Notes: generated by a model from the letters alone, not told the origin. Counted from the stretch's first letter, positions 1 to 6,443 are shown. The stretch: DNA of 6,443 nt from an uncultured Clostridia bacterium (GCA_937894465.1 CALCRE010000076.1:1-6443), one strand, 5' to 3'. Numbers and translations: made by a program.

Positions 1-1
1 A

Positions 2-598
2 GTTGATGAATTGCAAAAGCGTTTTACGGTTTTATTTCAAGATTTTATTCACTATAAATTGTCGATGAAGGAAAATATAACGCTTACAAACGAAAATACA
101 AGCCCCCAAAAAATAAACAAAATTATAAAAGATGTAGATTTAATGTCGGTTATAGATAAAATACCAAACGGAATCGAAACAATTTTAAGTCCGGAATTTG
201 GCGGAATAGATTTATCTGCGGGACAGTGGCAAAAAGTCGCATTGTCGAGAGCATTATATCATGACGGTGATATAGTTATCATGGACGAGCCAACCGCGAT
301 GATGGATGCTAAAATGGAACACCGAATGTTTCAGATATATAAAGATCTATTCAGGGATAAAACAACGGTGATAATATCACATCGTTTTTCAAATGTAAAA
401 AACTGTGATATTATATTTGTCATGAAGGACGGTTTTTTAATCGAAACAGGCTCACATAACGATTTAATTGAACTGAATAAAATATATAAAGAAATGTATG
501 AAATACAAAAAACCATGTATGACAATTTTGAAAAGCCAGAAAATGCAGAGAATTATAATGAATTAGATGGTTTGTTTAAAAGGGGCGGAAAAATATGA
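2..598 (+). CDS. ABC transporter ATP-binding protein, 5'-truncated by window edge
   Basis: C-terminal part of an ABC ATPase that would power export across the cytoplasmic membrane. The reading frame is open to the first base, so the true start, the Walker A motif and any membrane domain lie outside the window; the TTG at 11 is not a credible start. Visible motifs are the Q-loop (FQD, Gln at 38-40), the signature LSAGQ (212-226), Walker B IVIMDE (catalytic Glu at 287-289) and the H-loop His at 380-382 in ISHR. The D-loop reads AMMD instead of the usual SALD. About 70 residues follow the H-loop, as in exporter-type ATPases. Its stop overlaps the ATG of the next gene (ATGA), implying translational coupling and a two-subunit transporter. 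The family is certain; the substrate is unknown. A fused membrane domain is likely by analogy with the partner but is not seen. Confidence 0.93.
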   Translation, partial: VDELQKRFTVLFQDFIHYKLSMKENITLTNENTSPQKINKIIKDVDLMSVIDKIPNGIETILSPEFGGIDLSAGQWQKVALSRALYHDGDIVIMDEPTAMMDAKMEHRMFQIYKDLFRDKTTVIISHRFSNVKNCDIIFVMKDGFLIETGSHNDLIELNKIYKEMYEIQKTMYDNFEKPENAENYNELDGLFKRGGKI

Positions 599-2409
599 GT
601 GGAAAAGAAGATAAGGTTAAAGGTAAAAATAAAATAAAAACTCTGATATGGAGCGTAAGGTTGAATTGGAAAGTGTCCGGAACATATGTTATTTATTCTT
701 CTTTTACAACTTTATTTTTGAACTTGATTTCGTATATTAATGCCCTAATCAATGGATACTACGCCAATTCTATAAACGATATAATCGAAACAAGAGTTAT
801 GAACTTCACGATTATATATATTATTGTAGGTCAAGCCGTTTTGAGTTTAGTTGCCGTTGCGTTCAGAAGTTTCTCGTATAATTTGAAAGAAATAAATGGA
901 GAAAAAATTAGAAATTATATGACATACCGCTTGAGTAAATATATAGAAGACGTCCCTTTAGAAAATTTCGAGAGCGAAACGCATTATAAAAAAATAGAGA
1001 TGTGTCAGAACGGTATAAATGAAATTTCATGGTGTTATGATAGTTTTATAAGGCTAATTGCAATTGTTGTCACAGTAGTTTTGATGGTTATTACTATAGG
1101 CAGATACAGTATAGTCTTGTTTTTTATCGTTGTATTATCTCAGCTACCGTTTTTGTTTATAAAAATCAACGAAAGCAATACAAACTGGGGAATGTGGTTG
1201 AATCAACTGAAAGAATATAAAACACTTAATTATGTATCGGGTTTATTCAAATCAAAGTCGGCAATGAAAGAAATGCGAGTTTTCGGCTGTGAAGACTTTT
1301 TCATAAACAAATTAGAATATAATAGAGATTTAATTTACAAACGCGATAAAAACAAAGTTATTTTTAACAGTATAAGAGAAAGCATTGGTTTGATCATAAA
1401 TAATATTGGCAATATTATATGTTATGGTATTGCAATTTATTTGTTCCTCACATCACATTGGGAAATCGGTGACATCATATTTTTATTTTCGCTTATATTA
1501 AACTTGTCAGCATATACAAATTCATTAAATTCTACTATTGTGGATCTGACCAATAGAGGCACGAAAATATATCCATGTTACGAGGCATTCAGCAATTTGA
1601 ATGAAGATACAAAAAACAAGGATATCGATATAGTTTTATATCCTGAAAAGTCATCTTTTGAATTTAAATCATTGTCTTTTGAAAACGTTGAGTTCTCTTA
1701 CCCTAATGGTCAATCAAAAGTTTTAGAGAATGTATCTTTTACAATAGGCCCCGGAACAAAAATTGCTATTGTAGGTGAAAATGGAGCGGGGAAAACGACT
1801 CTTGTAAAATTATTACTTGGGTTGTATCAACCAACAAAAGGTTTTATTTTTTTAAATGGTATAGAACTTAACAAGTACTCAAAAGAATTTTTATATAATT
1901 TTATGTTTTCGTCACTTTTTCAAGATTATTCGATATTCGATATGACTTTAGGGGAAAACATTGCATTTGAGAAAAGCGTAATGGAAAAAGAAATATATAA
2001 ATCAATGCAAGAAGTCGGTGGAAATAATGTTATTGATTTTATGCCGGAAAAACTTAATACGGTACTTGGTAAGATGTTTGGTGATATAGATGTTTCTATT
2101 GGCCAAAAACAAACGATTGGATTGGCGAGGACGCATTTTCATAATCGTTATCAAATTACCCTCGACGAACCAACATCAGCTTTGGACGCATATAATGAGA
2201 AGAAGATATATGATGTTTATCTAAATATGGTAACTCCAGCAAATAATATAATTTATATAACGCATCGTATGGCGACGGCAAAATTTGCGGATGATATCAT
2301 TGTATTAAAAAACGGTAGAATAGTCGAAGAAGGCACTCATGCGGAATTAATGCGAATGAAGAAAGAATATTATGATTTATACTCAATACAATCTAGTAAA
2401 TATGAATAA
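595..2409 (+). CDS. ABC exporter half-transporter (permease fused to ATPase)
   Basis: Complete 604-residue half-transporter of the exporter (MsbA/LmrCD-like) architecture. Six hydrophobic segments are visible near residues 28-55, 70-92, 150-168, 171-189, 263-287 and 291-308. The ATPase domain then shows an A-loop Tyr369, Walker A GENGAGKTT (394-402), Q-loop Gln443, signature VSIGQ (500-504, degenerate against LSGGQ), Walker B YQITLDE with Asp524 and Glu525, D-loop SALD (528-531) and His557 in the H-loop. The ATG is chosen because it follows AAGGGG at 580-585 with nine bases of spacing and overlaps the stop of the upstream ATPase gene. No C39 peptidase domain precedes the membrane region. It probably pairs with the upstream gene product as a heterodimer. 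Such pairs export peptides, lipids or drugs; nothing in the window identifies the cargo. The gene is AT-rich (hand count 16 G/C of 60 at 661-720), unlike the facing operon. Confidence 0.95.
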   Translation: MSGKEDKVKGKNKIKTLIWSVRLNWKVSGTYVIYSSFTTLFLNLISYINALINGYYANSINDIIETRVMNFTIIYIIVGQAVLSLVAVAFRSFSYNLKEINGEKIRNYMTYRLSKYIEDVPLENFESETHYKKIEMCQNGINEISWCYDSFIRLIAIVVTVVLMVITIGRYSIVLFFIVVLSQLPFLFIKINESNTNWGMWLNQLKEYKTLNYVSGLFKSKSAMKEMRVFGCEDFFINKLEYNRDLIYKRDKNKVIFNSIRESIGLIINNIGNIICYGIAIYLFLTSHWEIGDIIFLFSLILNLSAYTNSLNSTIVDLTNRGTKIYPCYEAFSNLNEDTKNKDIDIVLYPEKSSFEFKSLSFENVEFSYPNGQSKVLENVSFTIGPGTKIAIVGENGAGKTTLVKLLLGLYQPTKGFIFLNGIELNKYSKEFLYNFMFSSLFQDYSIFDMTLGENIAFEKSVMEKEIYKSMQEVGGNNVIDFMPEKLNTVLGKMFGDIDVSIGQKQTIGLARTHFHNRYQITLDEPTSALDAYNEKKIYDVYLNMVTPANNIIYITHRMATAKFADDIIVLKNGRIVEEGTHAELMRMKKEYYDLYSIQSSKYE

Positions 2410-2473
2410 TGAAATGAAGATTAATAAATAAAACAATTAATAATGTTCGATATAAAGAAATATACTTACTTCC

Positions 2474-2501
2474 CTACAAAAAGGAGTACATTTTTCTGTA
2501 G
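2474..2501 (+). terminator. Weak AT-rich hairpin downstream of the ABC genes
   Basis: CTACA (2474-2478) can pair with TGTAG (2497-2501). After one mismatch a few more A-T pairs are possible between the A run (2480-2482) and T run (2493-2495). The T-rich stretch TAATTTTAT follows. It lies 65 bases after the stop of the transporter gene and could help end + strand transcripts, but the stem is short and weak. The stronger hairpin just downstream is the better candidate. Low confidence. Confidence 0.25.
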
Positions 2502-2514
2502 TAATTTTATATAA

Positions 2515-2548
2515 AACATTCGGAAGCTTTTCACCACTTCCGAATGTT
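2515..2548 (-). terminator. Rho-independent terminator between convergent units
   Basis: A perfect 12-bp inverted repeat, AACATTCGGAAG (2515-2526) and CTTCCGAATGTT (2537-2548), encloses a 10-base loop. Read on the - strand the stem runs into TTTATATAAAA, a U-rich tail, so it best serves as the end of the four-gene - strand operon, 54 bases past the CysQ-like stop codon. On the + strand the following bases (GATCGATTC) are not U-rich. The same stem could still slow + strand transcripts arriving from the ABC genes, so partial bidirectional use is possible. The 193-base gap 2410-2602 holds this hairpin, a weaker one upstream, and no convincing gene. Confidence 0.8.
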
Positions 2549-2602
2549 GATCGATTCTATTTACATAGCATTCCATATTGCTTTTGAACTATTTTATTAT
2601 AA

Positions 2603-3394
2603 TCATTTCGATAACTTCAGCTTATTTGCTCGGTTGTTGAGGATATAAAAGCCTTTTCTGTTTAGGATGTCTTCACGGTTATACACCATATCGGAATCAT
2701 CCATGTTTTTGAATACGCCTCCGGCTTCTTCTACCACACACTGCATGGCTGCGGTATCCCATTCGCTGGTCAATCCGAAACGATAATAGATATCAGCAAT
2801 TCCTTTTGCAATCATACATCCTTTCAAAGAGCTGCCGACATTGATGGTATCGCCGAGCCTTTCCTCGTTTATTTCCATAGCAATGCGTAATTCTTCCGAA
2901 GGGTGGGATCTGCTTGCCACCATGACCAAACCTTCCGTTCGATCGGATACAGTCAAATTTGAAGTCTTTCCGTCTTTTCGATAGAAAGCACCGATTCCTT
3001 TTTGAGCTGTAAAAAACTCACCGGTGACCGGTACCGCCACCAATCCGTACACAGATCGATGCTTGTATGCCAAAGCGATGTTTACGGTGAATTCTCCGTT
3101 TCGTTTGACAAATTCCTTTGTACCGTCCAATGGGTCCACGATAAAGCAATAGTCATTGTCCAGCCTGGACAAATCATCTTTGGATTCTTCAGACAATATG
3201 GCATAATCGGGAAAGCGTTGTGCCAACCCTTTTGTAATAATGTCATTTGATTTTCGATCAGCCTGTGTCAAAGGACTTTGATCCTTCTTTAGTTCCACAT
3301 CAAAGTTTGTGTTGTAGATCTCCATAATGGCATCACAAGCCTTTTGGGCCAGTTCTTCAATATATAATCGATCTTGTTCGCTTAAAAATTGCAT
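2603..3394 (-). CDS. cysQ: 3'(2'),5'-bisphosphate nucleotidase, CysQ-like (PAP phosphatase)
   Basis: Cytoplasmic Mg-dependent phosphatase of the inositol monophosphatase superfamily, predicted to convert 3'-phosphoadenosine 5'-phosphate (PAP) to AMP. The 263 residues match the usual length. Seen in order: SPLTQADRKSN (40-50), metal-binding Glu in LSEE (67-70), motif DPLDGTKEF (87-95) with Asp87 and Asp90, GSSLK (187-191), and EWDTAA (211-216) with Asp213, followed by EEAGG. The GSSLK...A.G.AD.Y.RFG.T.EWDTAA block is characteristic of CysQ rather than of true inositol monophosphatases. The ATG follows AAAAGGAA (3406-3399) with four bases of spacing. It lies 26 bases after the oxidoreductase gene and is the last gene of the operon. 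The sulfotransferase two genes upstream would produce PAP, which fits PAP removal as its job. The symbol rests on motif resemblance; activity on inositol phosphates cannot be excluded. Confidence 0.9.
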   Translation of the reverse strand: MQFLSEQDRLYIEELAQKACDAIMEIYNTNFDVELKKDQSPLTQADRKSNDIITKGLAQRFPDYAILSEESKDDLSRLDNDYCFIVDPLDGTKEFVKRNGEFTVNIALAYKHRSVYGLVAVPVTGEFFTAQKGIGAFYRKDGKTSNLTVSDRTEGLVMVASRSHPSEELRIAMEINEERLGDTINVGSSLKGCMIAKGIADIYYRFGLTSEWDTAAMQCVVEEAGGVFKNMDDSDMVYNREDILNRKGFYILNNRANKLKLSK

Positions 3395-3420
3395 ATGGTT
3401 CCTTTTCTTTTTATATTTTT

Positions 3421-4425
3421 TTACAAAATATATTCTATATCAATCACTTTTCCGGTTTTGATGGAATCAATGGCTGCTTGTATCACTGTTTGGGCCTTTA
3501 AACCGTCTAAGCCGGATCCGTCTATTTCATCAGGTGAAACACCTTGATCGATTTGACGTGCAAATGCGGTGATACGGGCTTTGAAAGTGTCAAAGAATCC
3601 TTCATACCCACCGAAGACCGGGTTGGTAAATACTCGTTTTTCATAGTTACCGGCAGGATATAATGTGGATTCTCTCCACATGTCCTCAATGACCATTCTT
3701 CCTTTTGTTCCGGCTACTTCACACCGTTCCATAGGGTGTCCCCGCTCTATGTCATAACTGCTGGTCAAGTGTCCTACAGCGCCGTTTGCAAATTTCATAT
3801 TAAAAGAAGCGGTGGACCAGATATCCCTTCCCGGTGCCTTCATGGCAAAACACTGAACTTTTTCAATATCACCGCAATAGTATCGCATCATGTCTACGCT
3901 GTGAGGATTTAATGCTTTCAAGTGGTAAAAGGGAGATTCCAATTTTTGAAACTTGCCGATCCAAAGTGCCATATTGACAAACAACAAATCGCCCAGCAAC
4001 CCTTGGTTTTGCCATTCCTTGGCCTTGAAAGCCGCCGGAGTGAAGCGATGATTGAAATCTACGCCCAAACAAAGGTTGTTTTCTTTGGCTTTTCGAACCA
4101 TGGCTCTTGCAGGTTCCAACTCGTTGGATATGGGCTTTTCACAAAGTACATGACAACCGGCTTCTAACGCTTGTATCACCGGTAGAGCATGGTCGCTTCC
4201 GTATTCATATCCACCTGTTGCCACACTGCAAAAGTCAGGTTGTATTTCCTTTAACATGGTGGGTGCATTGGTATACCAAGGTACACCGTACTTTTCTCCG
4301 GCTTTTTTCGCTCGATCCGGCAAAAGATCACACACTCCTGCAAGTTCCACAAAATCCAAACCGGCATAGACCGTTGCATGGGTATTGCCTATAGGACCCA
4401 TACCGATTACACAACATTTTTTCAA
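3421..4425 (-). CDS. Gfo/Idh/MocA family NAD-dependent oxidoreductase
   Basis: Predicted sugar or cyclitol dehydrogenase of 334 residues, a normal length for the family. The N-terminal Rossmann fold shows GMGPIG (8-13) and an acidic Asp33 at the end of the second strand, which favours NAD over NADP. The family motif EKPIS is at 96-100, with Lys97 the usual catalytic lysine. FNHRFTP follows at 124-130, and the second domain carries NPHSVDMM (173-180) with His175 and Asp178 at the typical catalytic positions. No signal peptide or membrane segment is seen. The start is TTG, supported by a well-placed AGAGGTGA site; no in-frame ATG lies before the GxGxxG motif. The gene sits 29 bases after the sulfotransferase and 26 before the CysQ-like gene. 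The context suggests it makes or modifies a sulfated sugar or its precursor. Members act on many substrates (inositols, nucleotide sugars, free sugars), so the exact reaction is open. Confidence 0.93.
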   Translation of the reverse strand: MKKCCVIGMGPIGNTHATVYAGLDFVELAGVCDLLPDRAKKAGEKYGVPWYTNAPTMLKEIQPDFCSVATGGYEYGSDHALPVIQALEAGCHVLCEKPISNELEPARAMVRKAKENNLCLGVDFNHRFTPAAFKAKEWQNQGLLGDLLFVNMALWIGKFQKLESPFYHLKALNPHSVDMMRYYCGDIEKVQCFAMKAPGRDIWSTASFNMKFANGAVGHLTSSYDIERGHPMERCEVAGTKGRMVIEDMWRESTLYPAGNYEKRVFTNPVFGGYEGFFDTFKARITAFARQIDQGVSPDEIDGSGLDGLKAQTVIQAAIDSIKTGKVIDIEYIL

Positions 4426-4431
4426 TTTAGG

Positions 4432-4439
4432 TCACCTCT
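4432..4439 (-). promoter_or_regulatory. Shine-Dalgarno site fixing the TTG start of the oxidoreductase
   Basis: On the - strand AGAGGTGA lies six bases (CCTAAA) before TTG at 4425. The only nearby ATG, within AAAAAATGTTG, is out of frame. This supports TTG as the real start, leaving the N-terminus just before the first strand of the Rossmann fold. Confidence 0.8.
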
Positions 4440-4454
4440 TGTTCTATTCATGAT

Positions 4455-5180
4455 TCAAAAGGAATGTTCATACTCCAAATCAATCAATTCTTCTTTAAAA
4501 AATTCAGGATCCACAGGACAGCCCTGTGTTTTCCATCGCCCTACCGATTCGGTTCGAACCGGAATTTTGGCCAAAGGAAATCCTAAGTATTCTTCTAATC
4601 GTTTTAATGTTTCATCTTGTTTCAATAAAAAATCTTCAAAGCGGACATATATCCTGTTTTGGGGCAGAGGAGTGGCTCTGACAATTTGACGTTGGTACAT
4701 CCAACTGATGGCTCGGTTTTTGTAGATATCATCGGATTTATCGTACTTGACACCGAAGTCCTCCAAATCATCAGTCAAATGAGCCCCTAAAATACTGTCA
4801 CGGGGATCTCTTACCCAAAAGATGTACTTAATATCCGGAAATAGACGAAGAATCCAAGGATAGATCAATGTGGTCTCCGGAATCTTCCATCCTTTTTGTT
4901 CGGAATCGTTTTTAAGAACCGAATCCAAATACAATTCCAAATGTTTAATGAACAAAGGATCTATTTTCATGGTATGCAATTTTGAAAAATCCCATTGCAA
5001 ACCGCCTTTGTATTCAATGTATTTTGCCATAATCCGACAAGCTTCGTACATATCTCCCGGGGGGATCAAATCTCCGGATTTATTCAACTGTGCCCCCATA
5101 TAGACGCCGCTTTGGGACAATGTATGGGAAATGGCGCGGGTACCAGAGTGCCCGCGCCCTATAACTGTAATCATAGACAT
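4455..5180 (-). CDS. Sulfotransferase family protein (PAPS-dependent)
   Basis: Predicted cytoplasmic transferase of 241 residues that moves sulfate from PAPS to a hydroxyl or amino group of an unknown acceptor, releasing PAP. The 5'-phosphosulfate-binding loop is GRGHSGTR (8-15), directly after the first strand ITVIG. WKIPET (98-103) resembles the conserved KxPE segment after it. The 3'-phosphate-binding region is WVRDPRDSILG (122-132), with Arg124 and Ser129 in the expected places. RFEDFL (180-185) followed by LEEYLGFP (195-202), and GRWK (214-217) near the C-terminus, are also typical of bacterial sulfotransferases. No signal peptide is present, so it likely acts on an intracellular precursor. 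AAGGAGA precedes the chosen ATG. The gene starts 30 bases after the sulfatase-like gene. Together with the CysQ-like gene it is the main evidence for a sulfation operon. The acceptor (glycan, lipid or small molecule) is not determinable here. Confidence 0.92.
   Translation of the reverse strand: MSMITVIGRGHSGTRAISHTLSQSGVYMGAQLNKSGDLIPPGDMYEACRIMAKYIEYKGGLQWDFSKLHTMKIDPLFIKHLELYLDSVLKNDSEQKGWKIPETTLIYPWILRLFPDIKYIFWVRDPRDSILGAHLTDDLEDFGVKYDKSDDIYKNRAISWMYQRQIVRATPLPQNRIYVRFEDFLLKQDETLKRLEEYLGFPLAKIPVRTESVGRWKTQGCPVDPEFFKEELIDLEYEHSF
5133..5158. repeat. GC-only inverted repeat inside the sulfotransferase 5' coding region
   Basis: GGCGCGGG (5133-5140) and CCCGCGCC (5151-5158) are perfect reverse complements around a 10-base loop. 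The repeat covers codons 8-16 of the sulfotransferase, the PAPS-binding loop GRGHSGTR. In the mRNA it would form a stable 8-bp stem beginning about 22 bases after the start codon. It may be a by-product of the codons used for Gly and Arg, or may affect translation; the sequence alone does not decide. Confidence 0.6.
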
Positions 5181-5190
5181 AAAAGAATGT

Positions 5191-5197
5191 TCTCCTT
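5191..5197 (-). promoter_or_regulatory. Shine-Dalgarno site of the sulfotransferase gene
   Basis: AAGGAGA on the - strand lies ten bases before the ATG at 5180 and sixteen before the in-frame ATG of Met3. The shorter spacing favours the first ATG. The site falls inside the 30-base gap after the sulfatase-like stop codon, so the two genes need no separate promoter. Confidence 0.75.
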
Positions 5198-5210
5198 GGT
5201 ATCGAATGCT

Positions 5211-6443
5211 TTATTTTTTCTGTAGTTTCACTGCACTGGCAATGCTTCCGATATACATGGAATCATAAGCTTCTTGAGAAGATTTAAAGGGAGATTTTCC
5301 GTTGCCTGCCCAATTTAAGTTGGTGTATATGGGAGCGGTATTTCCGGTTTGCTCTTCTCTTAATTTAATATGCTGCTCCATGCGTCCTTTCAAGAAAGCC
5401 ACCACATCAGGATGTTGTTCTGCCACATTGTTGTTTTCTTCAGGATCAATAATCAAGTTATACAACTCTATTTCAGGTTTGAAGTGGAAGTCCGGCTCCA
5501 ATGAACAGATGAGCTTCCATTCAGGAGTACGCCAGCCGTGTTTTCTCATCCATGTGCATTCAGTGATGTACATTTCCGGCTCCGGTGTTCTTTCTTTCCC
5601 AAACAATAAGGGAACCAAGCTTCTGCCGTCGAACTTCAATTCATGATCAATTTCCATCAAATCTAAAATGGTGGGCATGACATCTTTCAATTGGCAGTAG
5701 TCGTCTATTCTCGTATTTGCCGGTACCTTTCCGGGATACTTGAATATCAAGGGTACCACCAATGTGGGATCATATAGACCGTGATGGTCAAAGAAGCAAT
5801 CATGATCATACAATGTTTCGCCATGATCCGATGTAATAACCACGAGGGTTTCTTCTTCGATTCCCAATGCTTCGATGGTGTCGAATATGTTTTGGATGCA
5901 AGCATCCATATAGGCAACGGCACCGTCATATTGGGCAATGACGTAATCTTTGTCGGTGCATCCTTCCGGTACCCATGACATGATGTAATCGCCAAAGGGT
6001 TTGAAGTTTTTCACCGGTTCCATGGATTTGTTGGAAGGATCGGTTTCATCCTTGTTATAGAAAATGTTTTTGTACGGCAGAGGCGGCAAATAGGGGGAAT
6101 GAGGATCCATATGACGCATGAAAAGAAAGAATGGTTGGTCTTGAGATGCTAATCTTTTCAATTCCGGAATGGTTACATCATTTAAGTTTTGCGCTTTGGG
6201 AGAGCGACCGGTTTCGTTAGGTCCCCACCCTGAAAACTCCAAGTATTTATCAAAGCCCCGTCCTGCTGCATTTTGAAATCCTACACAGGTGGAGGTATAG
6301 CCTTTTTCACGTAAAAGCTCGGCTAAAGTTTTGCCTTGGACTTCTCCTTTGTGACGCAAAGCCACTGTGTTGGTGCCGAAGCAATCCAATCCGGTCAGCA
6401 TGAAAGCGTATCCCGGAGTGGTGAGGATGTGAGCGCTGAATAA
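5211..6443 (-). CDS. Sulfatase-like hydrolase/transferase, 5'-truncated, Thr at nucleophile site
   Basis: C-terminal 410 residues of an alkaline-phosphatase-superfamily, sulfatase-type protein. The frame stays open to the window edge, and the first ATG (6401) lies inside the active-site motif, so the true start, the first metal-binding Asp pair and any signal peptide are outside. Seen in order: TTPGYAFMLTG (6422-6390), which aligns with CxPSRxxxLTG; FFLFMRHMDPHSPYLPP (6131-6081), a typical sulfatase segment; TSDHGE with the metal-binding Asp (5828-5826) and His (5825-5823); HHGLYDPTLVVPLIF; and a C-terminal RTPEWKLI plus ELYNLIIDPEENNNVAEQ, both common in the family. Thr (6422-6420) replaces the Cys/Ser that becomes formylglycine, and Tyr replaces the motif Arg. 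It may therefore use Thr as nucleophile, as phosphoethanolamine transferases and nucleotide pyrophosphatases do, or be inactive as a sulfatase. It is the first visible gene of the operon, 30 bases before the sulfotransferase. Confidence 0.92.
   Translation of the reverse strand, partial: LFSAHILTTPGYAFMLTGLDCFGTNTVALRHKGEVQGKTLAELLREKGYTSTCVGFQNAAGRGFDKYLEFSGWGPNETGRSPKAQNLNDVTIPELKRLASQDQPFFLFMRHMDPHSPYLPPLPYKNIFYNKDETDPSNKSMEPVKNFKPFGDYIMSWVPEGCTDKDYVIAQYDGAVAYMDACIQNIFDTIEALGIEEETLVVITSDHGETLYDHDCFFDHHGLYDPTLVVPLIFKYPGKVPANTRIDDYCQLKDVMPTILDLMEIDHELKFDGRSLVPLLFGKERTPEPEMYITECTWMRKHGWRTPEWKLICSLEPDFHFKPEIELYNLIIDPEENNNVAEQHPDVVAFLKGRMEQHIKLREEQTGNTAPIYTNLNWAGNGKSPFKSSQEAYDSMYIGSIASAVKLQKK

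Noticed and set aside
11..13. TTG as the start of the first ABC ATPase
   Set aside because: The frame is open upstream to base 2 and the Q-loop follows at once; a functional ATPase needs the Walker A motif before it, so the gene is truncated by the window.
2584..2603. TTGAAC and TATAAT on the + strand, resembling a sigma-70 promoter
   Set aside because: The two hexamers are only eight bases apart, far from the 16-18 needed, and would drive transcription antisense into the CysQ-like gene. AT-rich intergenic sequence gives such matches by chance.
2603..3394. Inositol monophosphatase (SuhB-like) as the function of the last operon gene
   Set aside because: The GSSLK and RFG.T.EWDTAA blocks fit CysQ better, and a sulfotransferase in the same operon supports PAP as substrate. 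It is kept only as an alternative.
3922..4394. Two open frames on the + strand opposite the oxidoreductase gene
   Set aside because: They are antisense to a gene with clear family motifs, show no recognisable domain, and fit chance open frames.
5302..5995. Open frames on both strands within the sulfatase-like gene
   Set aside because: They overlap a reading frame with conserved sulfatase segments and have low-complexity or motif-free translations, as expected of alternative-frame shadows.
6399..6401. ATG as the start of the sulfatase-like gene
   Set aside because: The frame stays open to the window edge, and the residues before this ATG (TTPGYAF) are the active-site motif, so the gene starts outside the window.

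Overview
The window looks like a piece of a low-to-moderate GC Gram-positive (Firmicutes/Clostridia-like) genome. The grounds are AT-rich codon use, strong purine-rich Shine-Dalgarno sites (AAGGAGA, AGAGGTGA, AAGGGG), a TTG start codon, and tightly packed co-directional genes. The taxonomic call is an inference from style only; there is no rRNA or other marker gene.

Two convergent gene sets meet at about 2.4-2.6 kb. On the + strand (2-2409), two ABC-exporter genes overlap by an ATGA junction. The first is cut by the window edge and shows only the second half of its nucleotide-binding domain. The second is a complete 604-residue permease/ATPase half-transporter. Together they probably form a heterodimeric exporter; the cargo is not visible.

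On the - strand (6443 down to 2603), four genes lie head to tail with gaps of only 26-30 bases and look like one operon. In transcription order they are a sulfatase-superfamily protein (5' end outside the window), a PAPS-type sulfotransferase, a Gfo/Idh/MocA NAD-dependent oxidoreductase and a CysQ-like 3'(2'),5'-bisphosphate nucleotidase. A strong hairpin (2515-2548) with a U-rich tail in the - direction ends the operon and lies between the two convergent units.

The operon reads as a sulfation module. The sulfotransferase would move sulfate from PAPS to an acceptor and release PAP. CysQ would remove the inhibitory PAP. The oxidoreductase could prepare or modify a sugar or cyclitol acceptor. 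The sulfatase-like protein would act on the same product or a related ester. The most notable point is that this protein has Thr where the formylglycine Cys/Ser should be (TTPGY in place of CxPSR), so it is probably not a conventional sulfatase. The AT-rich transporter genes and the more GC-rich operon also differ clearly in base composition, suggesting different histories.
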